From assembly GCF_042242105.1 (NCBI RefSeq), contig NC_092016.1:12104501-12168500 (forward strand): a stretch of DNA of 64,000 nucleotides, read 5' to 3'. Source of the stretch: Pempheris klunzingeri. Taxonomy: Eukaryota > Chordata > Actinopteri > Acropomatiformes > Pempheridae. Below are positions 49,880 through 62,060 of this stretch, piece after piece. Both the position numbers and the translations under genes were made by a program. The notes under the pieces are model-generated. The model saw only the letters and a list, made by a program, of their open reading frames with translations, was not told the origin of the DNA and did not search any database. Numbering within the stretch: position 1 is the stretch's first letter; every line of letters begins with the position of its first letter.

Positions 49880-52800
49880 CAAAACAGAAATAAATGACAA
49901 TGAGAATTAAAATAACAAAACAGAAATAAATGACAATGAGAATCAAAAGAAAAAAGAAAAAAAATGACATCGAGAATTAAAATAACGAAACAGAAATAAA
50001 TGACATTGAAAATTAAAATAACAAAAGAAAGAAATGACAATGAGAATTAAAATAACAAAACAGAAATAAATGACAATGAGAATTAAAATAACAAAACAGA
50101 AATAAATGACAATGAGAATTAAAATAACAAAACAGAAATAAATGACAATGTGAATTAAAATAACAAAACAGAAATAAATGACATTGAAAATTAAAATAAA
50201 TAAAGAAAAAAATGACAATGAGAATTAAAATAACAAAACAGAAATAAATGACATTGAGAATTAAAATAACAAAAGAAAAAAATGACAATGAAAATTAAAA
50301 TAACAAAAGAAAAAAATGACAATGAGAATTAAAATAACAAAACAGAAATAAATGACATTGAGAATTAAAATAGCAAAAGAAAAAAATGACAATGAGAATT
50401 AAAATAACAAAACAGAAATAAATGACATTGAAAATTAAAATAAATAAAGAAAAAAATGACAATGAGAATTAAAATAACAAAACAGAAATAAATGACAATG
50501 AGAATCAAAATAAAAAAGAAAAAAAATGACATTGAGAATTAAAATAACAAAACAGAAATAAATGACAATGTGAATTAAAATAACAAAAGAGAAATAAATG
50601 ACATTGAAAATTAAAATAACAAAAGAAAAAAATGACAATGAGAATTAAAATAACAAAACAGAAATAAATGACAATGTGAATTAAAATAACAAAACAGAAA
50701 TAAATGACAATGAGAATCAAAATAAAAAAGAAAAAAAATGACAATGAGAATTAAAATAACAAAACAGAAATAAATGACAATGAGAATCAAAATAAAAAAG
50801 AAAAAAAATGACATTGAGAATTAAAATAACAAAACAGAAATAAATGACAATGTGAATCAAAATAAAAAAGAAAAAAAATGACAATGAGAATTAAAATAAC
50901 AAAACAGAAATAAATGACAATGAGAATCAAAATAAAAAAGAAAAAAAATGACATTGAGAATTAAAATAACAAAACAGAAATAAATGACAATGTGAATTAA
51001 AATAACAAAACAGAAATAAATGACATTGAGAATTAAAATAAATAAAGAAAAAAATGACATTGAGAATTAAAAGAAAAAAGAAAAAAAATGACATTGAGAA
51101 TTAAAATAACAAAACAGAAATAAATGACAATGTGAATTAAAATAACAAAAGAAAAAAATGACAATGAAAATTAAAATAACAAAACAGAAATAAATGACAT
51201 TGAGAATTAAAATAACAAAAGAAAAAAATGACAATGAGAATTAAAATAACAAAACAGAAATAAATGACAATGTGAATTAAAATAACAAAACAGAAATAAA
51301 TGACATTGAAAATTAAAATAAAATAAAAAAATGACAATGAGAATTAAAATAACAAAACAGCAATAAATGACAATGAGAATTAAAATAACAACAGAAAAAA
51401 ATTACAATGAGAATTAAAATAACAAAACAGAAATAAATGACAATGTGAATTAAAATAACAAAACAGAAATAAATGACATTGAGAATTAAAATAACAAAAG
51501 AAAAAAATGACAATGAGAATTAAAATAACAAAACAGAAATAAATGACATTGAGAATTAAAATAACAAAACAGAAATAAATGACAATGAGAATTAAAATAA
51601 CAAAACAGAAATAAATGACAATGAGAATTAAAATAACAAAACAGAAAAAAATTACAATGAGAATTAAAATAACAAAACAGAAATAAATGACAATGTGAAT
51701 TAAAATAACAAAACAGAAATAAATGACATTGAGAATTAAAATAACAAAAGAAAAAAATGACAATGAGAATTAAAATAACAAAACAGAAATAAATGACATT
51801 GAGAATTAAAATAACAAAAGAAAAAATGACAATGAGAATTAAAATAACAAAACAGAAATAAATGACATTGAGAATTAAAATAACAAAACAGAAATAAATG
51901 ACATTGAGAATTAAAATAACAAAAGAAAAAAATGACAATGAGAATTAAAATAACAAAACAGAAATAAATGACATTGAGAATTAAAATAACAAAAGAAATA
52001 AATGACAATGAGAATTAAAATAACAAAACAGAAATAAATGACAATGAGAATCAAAAGAAAACAGAAAAAAATGACATTGAGAATTAAAATAACAAAACAG
52101 AAATAAATGACATTGAAAATTAAAATAACAAAAGAAATAAATGACAATGAGAATTAAAATAACAAAACAGAAATAAATGACAATGTGAATTAAAATAACA
52201 AAACAGAAATAAATGACATTGAAAATTAAAATAAATAAAGAAAAAAATGACAATGAGAATTAAAATAACAAAACAGAAATAAATGACAATGTGAATTAAA
52301 ATAACAAAACAGAAATAAATGACATTGAGAATTAAAATAACAAAACAGAAATAAATGACAATGAGAATCAAAATAAAAAAGAAAAAAAATGACATTGAGA
52401 ATTAAAATAACAAAACAGAAATAAATGACATTGAGAATTAAAATAACAAAAGAAAAAAATGACAATGAGAATTAAAATAACAAAACAGAAATAAATGACA
52501 ATGAGAATCAAAATAAAAAATAAAAAAAATGACAATGAGAATTAAAATAACAAAACAGAAATAAATGACAATGAGAATCAAAATAAAAAATAAAAAAATG
52601 ACATTGAGAATTAAAATAACAAAACAGAAATAAATGACAATGAGAATTAAAATAACAAAACAGAAATAAATGACAATGAGAATTAAAATAAAAAAGAAAT
52701 AAATGACATTGAGAATTAAAATAACAAAACAGAATAAAATGACAATGAAAATTAAAATAACAACAGAAAAAAATGACAATGAGAATTAAAATAACAAAAC

Positions 52801-55800
52801 AGAAATAAATGACATTGAGAATTAAAATAACAAAAGAAAAAAATGACAATGAGAATTAAAATAACAAAACAGAAATAAATGGCAATGAGAATTAAAATAA
52901 AAAAGAAATAAATGACATTGAGAATTAAAATAACAAAACAGAATAAAATGACAATGAAAATTAAAATAACAACAGAAAAAAATGACAATGAGAATTAAAA
53001 TAACAAAACAGAAATAAATGACAATGTGAATTAAAATAACAAAACAGAAATAAATGACAATGTGAATTAAAATAACAAAACAGAAATAAATGACAATGAG
53101 AATCAAAATAAAAAAGAAAAAAAATGACATTGAGAATTAAAATAACAAAACAGAAATAAATGACAATGTGAATTAAAATAACAAAACAGAAATAAATGAC
53201 AATGTGAATTAAAATAACAAAACAGAAATAAATGACAATGAGAATCAAAAGAAAAAAGAAAAAAAATGACATTGAGAATTAAAATAACAAAACAGAAATA
53301 AATGACATTGAAAATTAAAATAACAAAAGAAAAAAATGACAATGAAAATTAAAATAACAAAACAGAAATAAATGACATTGAGAATTAAAATAACAAAACA
53401 GAAATAAATGACAATGAGAATCAAAATAAAAAAGAAAAAAAATGACATTGAGAATTAAAATAACAAAACAGAAATAAATGACAATGAGAATTAAAATAAC
53501 AAAACAGAAATAAATGACAATGAGAATCAAAATAAAAAATAAAAAAAATGACAATGAGAATTAAAATAACAAAACAGAAATAAATGACAATGAGAATCAA
53601 AATAAAAAAGAAAAAAAATGACATTGAGAATTAAAATAACAAAACATAAATAAATGACAATGAGAATTAAAATAACAAAACAGAAATAAATGACAATGAG
53701 AATTAAAATAAAAAAGAAATAAATGACATTGAGAATTAAAATAACAAAACAGAATAAAATGACAATGAAAATTAAAATAACAACAGAAAAAAATGACAAT
53801 GAGAATTAAAATAACAAAACAGAAATAAATGACATTGAGAATTAAAATAACAAAAGAAAAAAATGACAATGAGAATTAAAATAACAAAACAGAAATAAAT
53901 GACAATGTGAATTAAAATAACAAAACAGAAATAAATGACATTGAAAATTAAAATAACAAAAGAAAAAAATGACAATGAAAATTAAAATAACAAAACAGAA
54001 ATAAATGACATTGAGAATTAAAATAACAAAACAGAAATAAATGACAATGAGAATCAAAAGAAAAAAGAAAAAAAATGACATTGAGAATTAAAATAACAAA
54101 ACAGAAATAAATGACAATGAGAATTAAAATAACAAAACAGAAATAAATGACAATGAGAATCAAAATAAAAAATAAAAAAAATGACAATGAGAATTAAAAT
54201 AACAAAACAGAAATAAATGACAATGAGAATCAAAAGAAAAAAGAAAAAAAATGACATTGAGAATTAAAATAACAAAACAGAAATAAATGACAATGAGAAT
54301 TAAAATAACAAAACAGAAATAAATGACAATGAGAATTAAAATAAAAAAGAAATAAATGACATTGAGAATTAAAATAACAAAACAGAATAAAATGACAATG
54401 AAAATTAAAATAACAACAGAAAAAAATGACAATGAGAATTAAAATAACAAAACAGAAATAAATGACATTGAGAATTAAAATAAAAGAAAAAAATGACAAT
54501 GAGAATTAAAATAACAAAACAGAAATAAATGACAATGAGAATCAAAATAAAAAAGAAAAAAAATGACAATGAGAATTAAAATAACAAAACAGAAATAAAT
54601 GACAATGAGAATCAAAATAAAAAATAAAAAAAATGACATTGAGAATTAAAATAACAAAACAGAAATAAATGACATTGTGAATTAAAATAACAAAACAGAA
54701 ATAAATGACAATGAGAATCAAAATAAAAAAGAAAAAAAATGACAATGAGAATTAAAATAACAAAACAGAAATAAATGACAATGAGAATCAAAAGAAAAAA
54801 GAAAAAAAATGACATTGAGAATTAAAATAACAAAACAGAAATAAATGACAATGTGAATTAAAATAACAAAACAGAAATAAATGACAATGAGAATCAAAAT
54901 AAAAAAGAAAAAAAATGACATTGAGAATTAAAATAACAAAACAGAAATAAATGACATTGAAAATTAAAATAACAAAAGAAAAAAATGACAATGAGAATTA
55001 CAATAACAAAACAGAAATAAATGACAATGTGAATTAAAATAACAAAACAGAAATAAATGACATTGAAAATTAAAATAACAAAAGAAAAAAATGACAATGA
55101 GAATTAAAATAACAATACAGAAATAAATGACAATGAGAATTAAAATAACAAAACAGAAATAAATGACAATGTGAATTAAAATAACAAAACAGAAATAAAT
55201 GACAATGAGAATCAAAATAAAAAAGAAAAAAAATGACATTGAGAATTAAAATAACAAAACAGAAATAAATGACAATGTGAATTAAAATAACAAAACAGAA
55301 ATAAATGACATTGAGAATTAAAATAAATAAAGAAAAAAATGACAATGAGAATTAAAAGAAAAAAGAAAAAAAATGACATTGAGAATTAAAATAACAAAAC
55401 AGAAATAAATGACAATGTGAATTAAAATAACAAAACAGAAATAAATGACATTGAAAATTAAAATAACAAAAGAAAAAAATGACAATGAAAATTAAAATAA
55501 CAAAACAGAAATAAATGACATTGAGAATTAAAATAACAAAAGAAAAAAATGACAATGAGAATTAAAATAACAAAACAGAAATAAATGACAATGTGAATTA
55601 AAATAACAAAACAGAAATAAATGACATTGAAAATTAAAATAAAATAAAAAAATGACAATGAGAATTAAAATAACAAAACAGAAATAAATGACATTGAGAA
55701 TTAAAATAACAAAACAGAAATAAATGACAATGAGAATTAAAATAACAACAGAAAAAAATGACAATGAGAATTAAAATAACAAAACAGAAATAAATGACAA

Positions 55801-57264
55801 TGTGAATTAAAATAACAAAACAGAAATAAATGACATTGAAAATTAAAATAACAAAAGAAAAAAATGACAATGAGAATTACAATAACAAAACAGAAATAAA
55901 TGACAATGTGAATTAAAATAACAAAACAGAAATAAATGACATTGAAAATTAAAATAACAAAAGAAAAAAATGACAATGAGAATTAAAATAACAATACAGA
56001 AATAAATGACAATGAGAATTAAAATAACAAAACAGAAATAAATGACAATGAGAATTAAAATAACAAAAGAAAAAAATGACAATGAGAATTAAAATAAAAC
56101 AGAAATAAATGACAATGAGAATCAAAATAAAAAAGAAAAAAATGACATTGAGAATTAAAATAACAAAACAGAAATAAATGACATTGAGAATTAAAATAAC
56201 AAAAGAAAAAAATGACAATGAGAATTAAAATAACAAAACAGAAATAAATGACAATGAGAATCAAAATAAAAAAAATGACATTGAGAATTAAAATAACAAA
56301 ACAGAAATAAATGACAATGTGAATTAAAATAACAAAACAGAAATAAATGACATTGAGAATTAAAATAAATAAAGAAAAAAATGACAATGAGAATTAAAAG
56401 AAAAACGAAAAAAAATGACATTGAGAATTAAAATAACAAAACAGAAATAAATGACAATGTGAATTAAAATAACAAAACAGAAATAAATGACATTGAAAAT
56501 TAAAATAACAAAAGAAAAAAATGACAATGAAAATTAAAATAACAAAACAGAAATAAATGACATTGAGAATTAAAATAACAAAAGAAAAAAATGACAATGA
56601 GAATTAAAATAACAAAACAGAAATAAATGACAATGTGAATTAAAATAACAAAACAGAAATAAATGACATTGAGAATTAAAATAAATAAAGAAAAAAATGA
56701 CAATGAGAATTAAAAGAAAAAAGAAAAAAAATGACATTGAGAATTAAAATAACAAAACAGAAATAAATGACAATGTGAATTAAAATAACAAAACAGAAAT
56801 AAATGACATTGAAAATTAAAATAACAAAAGAAAAAAATGACAATGAAAATTAAAATAACAAAACAGAAATAAATGACATTGAGAATTAAAATAACAAAAG
56901 AAAAAAATGACAATGAGAATTAAAATAACAAAACAGAAATAAATGACAATGTGAATTAAAATAACAAAACAGAAATAAATGACATTGAAAATTAAAATAA
57001 CAAAAGAAAAAAATGACAATGAGAATTACAATAACAAAACAGAAATAAATGACAATGTGAATTAAAATAACAAAACAGAAATAAATGACATTGAAAATTA
57101 AAATAACAAAAGAAAAAAATGACAATGAGAATTAAAATAACAATACAGAAATAAATGACAATGAGAATTAAAATAACAAAACAGAAATAAATGACAATGA
57201 GAATCAAAAGAAAAAAGAAAAAAAATGACAATGAGAATTAAAATAACAAAAAAGAAATAAATGA
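49880..57264. repeat. Large minisatellite, 34/36-bp units, about 210 copies over 7.4 kb
   Basis: The 36-base unit is GACAATGAGAATTAAAAT followed by AACAAAACAGAAATAAAT. A 34-base variant ends AACAAAAGAAAAAAAT, and another reads ...GAGAATCAAAATAAAAAAG with AAAAAAAAT. Variant letters (CAATGAG, CAATGTG, CATTGAG, CATTGAA) define unit subtypes that recur in the same order, giving periods of 70, 106 and 142 bases and larger repeated modules. The plus strand is extremely A-rich and pyrimidine-poor throughout. The minus strand shows many overlapping short open frames starting MSFF, an artefact of the 12-residue period of the 36-mer broken by each 34-mer. The array begins inside a dispersed teleost repeat and ends near TGACTGACAATTGAAG. 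Confidence 0.97.
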
Positions 57265-57640
57265 CTGACAATTGAAGTAAGAAAAGAAACAATGATAATC
57301 ACAAAATTAATATTAACAGCATTTCTTGGAAACAATTACACACGACACTAACACAGACCCCCAGTTGTCAAGGAAATACTCCAAAAATCCATTAAATGGC
57401 ATGCTATAAAATGAATCACAAAATGGTAAGCTATAACTACCACAGTAGAGAGAGAGGGAGACCAGGAAAATGTACAAACACATTTTGCAAATGAGTAGAA
57501 AATGAATATTAAAGATTACATTTACACTTCCAAGCCATCACAGCACGAGACAAAGCAATTGTGTGCAGATGATCTCAAATCTTACTATATCACACTTAAA
57601 ATGAAAATTTTACGAAAATGACAGAGATCACGGCAGCAAT

Positions 57641-58167
57641 ATTGAAAAAGCTGTCACTACACCAAAGCTCACGAGTGGCCGTCAGGAGACATAACATCAC
57701 TGAACAAGTTCACAGTTAGCGCTGAGGTATTCAATAACAGTCCAAACATCACACACTTTAACCCTTTAACCTTCTGCTCAACCATATGGTAGAGCACATT
57801 TTGACTCACTATATCCTATTGAAAACATGTTTTACTTGCGACATCTCAACTAATATTTAAAAAAATGTGGGGTCTGTTCATAAAAAAACATAGAGTTTTG
57901 TAATTAGTGCCCCAAGGAAATAAAATATATAAAGAATAAATTTTTCCATCACTTTTTTCTTGATGCGGACCTTAAAGGGTTAAGGACCTTCTTCCAAGGC
58001 TTACAGGTGTCTTTGCATCAAGAATAATTTTTCAAACAATCACAATAACAATTTAAAATAAAAAAAAACAATTTTGAAAAAGCTGTTACAACACAAAATC
58101 CCACGAGTAGCCTTCAGGAGACATAACATCACTGGACAAGTTCACAGTCCAAACATCACACACTTTA
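57641..58167 (+). repeat. Imperfect direct duplication of about 100 bases
   Basis: 57641-57760 and 58073-58163 share AAAAAGCTGT, CACGAGT, TTCAGGAGACATAACATCAC and AGTCCAAACATCACACACTT. The first copy has an extra 25 bases and is followed at once by the small TTAA-flanked element. Confidence 0.8.
57762..57979. mobile_element. Small TTAA-flanked element, possible piggyBac-type MITE
   Basis: TTAA at 57758-57761 and at 57980-57983 flank a 218-base segment that begins CCCTTTAA and ends TTAAAGGG. TTAA duplication with termini beginning CCC is the signature of piggyBac-type elements. It encodes nothing. The inverted termini are only about 8 bases by eye, so the call is tentative. Confidence 0.5.
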
Positions 58168-58169
58168 CA

Positions 58170-58590
58170 TAGAATTGTTAGATCCTTACCCTTTAGATGT
58201 TCACAATTTCACAGCAAGGTCCTTTCAATTCACATTACCAACACTTACATTGAAGAGCAATTTGAAGTTTCCTACTGTGAGTCCTCTTAGTGTTCCTCCT
58301 CTCCCTCCAGATAAAAAGTTCATTGTTCTTTTATTCAAAAACTCATTAGTAAAACTAAAAAAAAGCAACAAAGACGGTCATAAATCAGCAGGTATAAGCG
58401 AAAAACGGGTCTCTGCATTTCCACAAGAAGGAAATCCTCCAATCCCTGCGAGCCAAGCAGCCAAATACCTCAAAGTTGAACTCCAACCAACCAACTGACC
58501 AGGTCCTTGCTCTGGTGCTTTGATTTGACTAAGTGGACATTCTGAGGTGATGACAAGTAGAATGTGACATCAGAGTGAGAACACGGAATC
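58170..58590. other. Intergenic, no supported gene
   Basis: One open frame of about 100 codons is present but has no recognisable protein similarity, domain or splice context. Confidence 0.55.
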
Positions 58591-58594
58591 CTGA

Positions 58595-58806
<212 letters not shown>

Positions 58807-58819
58807 ATTTGACATGAAT

Positions 58820-61780
58820 ATATTGACTTTATACTTTTATTTGTTGTAGTTGTTAGGATTATCATTAAATTGATTCATATCTAAATATATTTACTGCACC
58901 TGCACAGTGAAAATCTGCAGCCACTCTTCTACTCATATAACTTCAAATGTTATCTTTGTGTGCACAATGTAAATAAAACATATTTTCATAAGATTACACC
59001 TTGAAATACTCAAATAAACGTCTTTCTTGTATTTCACTAGATTACACTGTTCATTTTACCTCATGCCATAGCTCACCTTCACCCTGTTTCAACTGGAAAT
59101 CTCACTTTCAGTTCATTTCCATTGGGATGAATAAGAAAAACAAAATAAATCTATTAAAAATGATAACGCAGTGGTTATTATTTGAAATACAGGTGGCACT
59201 AGCCTGAGGTTTTAAAAGGCCCTTGTTTTTTTATCATGGAGCACTGATCCTATATCATGTTCAGAGGTTTTAGACTCCTCAGTCTTGTTGAGCTGATGTA
59301 AGGAAACCAGGTCTAATTTAAAAGTGGATATGACCCAGATGATCTTATTACTGTACATATACTGTTTAAGCCTATGAATATTTCCAGACTCCCATGCATC
59401 ATCTCTGACTTATTAGCTTTGAGTCCACTCAGCTTTGATTGGCTGTGAACACACTTTTATGAAACAGTCAGAGAGCGTCTTTCCCCCTCTAGAGGCCAAC
59501 TTGGGATTGACAGTGTTCATTAGGATGTAATGCTGCAAAACGGACTTTCCACTGAATCGGACCAGGAAAGCAGCACTGATAGTCACAATAACTAGGAAGT
59601 TCTCCTTTTATTTATCTTAATTTGTGGCTGGATACATGAATCCTCCTGGACACCACAGCAAACTGAGAGGAGCCTGTGTCTGTCGACCCGCTACCTCTAT
59701 CAATGAGCAAATGTATATGGACAGATACATAGTTTTAGTTTGGTATGGGCACTTACATGATCTCTGGAGGCTGGTTGCTGTCTTTTTAAATGTTCTTATT
59801 TTGCTATTAATAATAGTAGACTGGCAGATAAGTACATGATTTCACAAGTTTTGCTGTACTAGAGTTTTAGAGTATGTTCAAATATATAATAAGACAACAC
59901 AAAAAACAAGGTGCTTGGATAATGGTGTCACAAAATTATCCAATTAACTGTATAAATAAACTAATTTCAAGTTTGAAACAATGAAATCATGTCAGCATGT
60001 CATGTTAATTTAAATTTAAGTAGTTTCAAATGTTCTGTTTCATCTGAGTCTGAGCTTTTTTCCAGAGGACCTAAACAAGTAAGCTTCTCAGTTTCTTTGA
60101 TTACGCGTATTTTACGTCTCACTGATGTTAATTTACCTGTTGACATGAGCGGACATTACTGATATGAACCGAGACAACTGATTTTCTCATTGTGTGGATT
60201 ACCGTAGTGGCAGCAGATGGCAAGGCGGGGCAATCCCTGGTAGCCACAGTGCTGACACCTCAATCCTACTTCATCTGACTTGGGGCGGGGGGGCACCACA
60301 GAAAACGCTGAACTGAACCTATCAAAGCTTAACCATGCAAGCTTGGTGAACCATTCTCTGCAGCTACTTCAAGTGCAGTGTATCAGTGGCTTATTCTGTT
60401 ATAACAGGGCAGGTATAGGATTATCCTGCTGGGACATTTTACTGCCTTTACTCATTTGACATTGTTAATTTTACATTTTAGGTTTTCAAAGTTTATTTTT
60501 ATGAAAATTTTGTCCAGTTTTGTCTGTGTTTAAAGCCAACATTTATTTATCATTGCATAAAAGTAAACTGCATTAGGGTTATGAATTCCAACCTCAATAA
60601 ATTTAAGGAAAACATGATTTATGACATTTTATGTCATAGCAAATTGAAGCAGCTGCCCCCTGTGCATACGGAGGACCTCCGCAACTTTAAAAATTAATCT
60701 CACTCTTTGACAATAGCTGACATTCAAGGAGATTATATCAAAAAGCTGCTTAGACTGATGCAAAGAATTGCAAACTGTTGTTCAAGGGCATTCTCTGAAG
60801 GACAATGAAATTATGTCTTTTTATATGTGCTACTGCTGCTGCAGTGCATGTATCTTCAGTATTTGATGCATTGCAACTAACTGCAGTGACAAGTATTTAA
60901 AATATGCAATGGCAGTCTTAAACTAATGAACAGCTGATCTGTCTGATCTGACGAGCAACTGAGCCAGGGTTTTACCAGTGACGTGGGTTCAATCACCCGC
61001 AGGGCTCTGTCATCATAAATGTTCCCACTAAATACATAATCATCCACTTGGCTCATGGCAGCCGGCTGCTAAAGATTGCATCTGCACAACAATCACAGGG
61101 CTGAGGAGTGAAGAAATGTGACAGTTATCCCTGCCAGGCAAACCCTCAAAGCAGCACATTGCTGAGGACAGCAGGATCTTACCCATGCTGGCAACTGGAG
61201 AGTTGGCATCCAGAGAACGACAGAAAGGACTATTACATGTTTCACTGTGATGGATATCAATAAAGTTATGCTTTATTTATATGTATGTGTAACTCATTAA
61301 GATGCCAAAGATAATATAAGTGTGAAGTTATTATCAGTGATCACAAATAAACTTTCAGTTTGAAATGGTCTGAAACATCCAACCAATCTTTTTCCACAAA
61401 GATGACCTTGTAACTGTGAATTTCCTGTCTGACAGTGTGAAGAGCAAGATAATCAGCTCACACCTGACATGTGAGTAACACCTGTGTTATGTAATCTGAT
61501 TACCATACCTGGTACTGCTTAGGTCAGTATAAATATGTATTTTAAGCTTATCTACAGAATGGGTTTAGATGGTGTTTTAAGAGTAAATTTATACTGTAAT
61601 CACACATGTAGTGAAGTGTAAGTGCATTTCAGACACTCTGATGACAATTGTCTGGACGCAGGGTGCTGTAAGCCAAGCCATTGTACCTGGTCTGTTGGCC
61701 TCAGGGTACGTGTATTGTGTAAATTTGTATGAACTGTAGCCCATTAATTTGCCTTGGTCATGCATACTAGTCACATTGTT
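58820..61780. other. Intergenic, no supported gene
   Basis: AT-rich sequence. No conserved exon, RNA gene or recognised transposon. Short open frames only. Confidence 0.55.
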
Positions 61781-61789
61781 GTTTGTTGT

Positions 61790-62060
61790 ACTCAAGGCAA
61801 AGACAGGCAAGTTTGTATAGCACCATTAAAGCATAGTTCTTAACACGAATTTTATGTAAAGCAACAAAAGGTGCTTTACATAAAACAATGAAATGCATTA
61901 CGACAGCTCCAAACAAAATGTGGAATTATGATTATGAGTGGAATAAAAACAATTAAAGTAGAATGAAATAAAATTAAATACAAAAAGGAGACAGGAGTAC
62001 TCCTGATCAAGTGTGCCCCTGAAGTTGGGATGTATTTAAGATGATTAAAATGTTGGTTTC
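61790..62060. repeat. Dispersed teleost repeat with GGCAAGTTTGTATAGCAC start
   Basis: GGCAAGTTTGTATAGCAC, then GGTGCTTTACATAAAACAAT and an A-rich AATAAAA/AAATTAAA end matches the usual layout of a very common fish interspersed repeat. The right boundary is uncertain. Confidence 0.5.

Noticed and set aside
49880..57264. Array of direct repeats considered as a CRISPR-like locus
   Set aside because: There are no unique spacers, the units abut each other, and the genome is eukaryotic.
49737..57292. Many overlapping minus-strand open frames beginning MSFF across the minisatellite
   Set aside because: They are produced by a 36-base (12-codon) period interrupted by 34-base units that shift frame. 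The peptide is a low-complexity Phe/Ile/Cys repeat and each frame closes at a 34-mer. No gene is implied.
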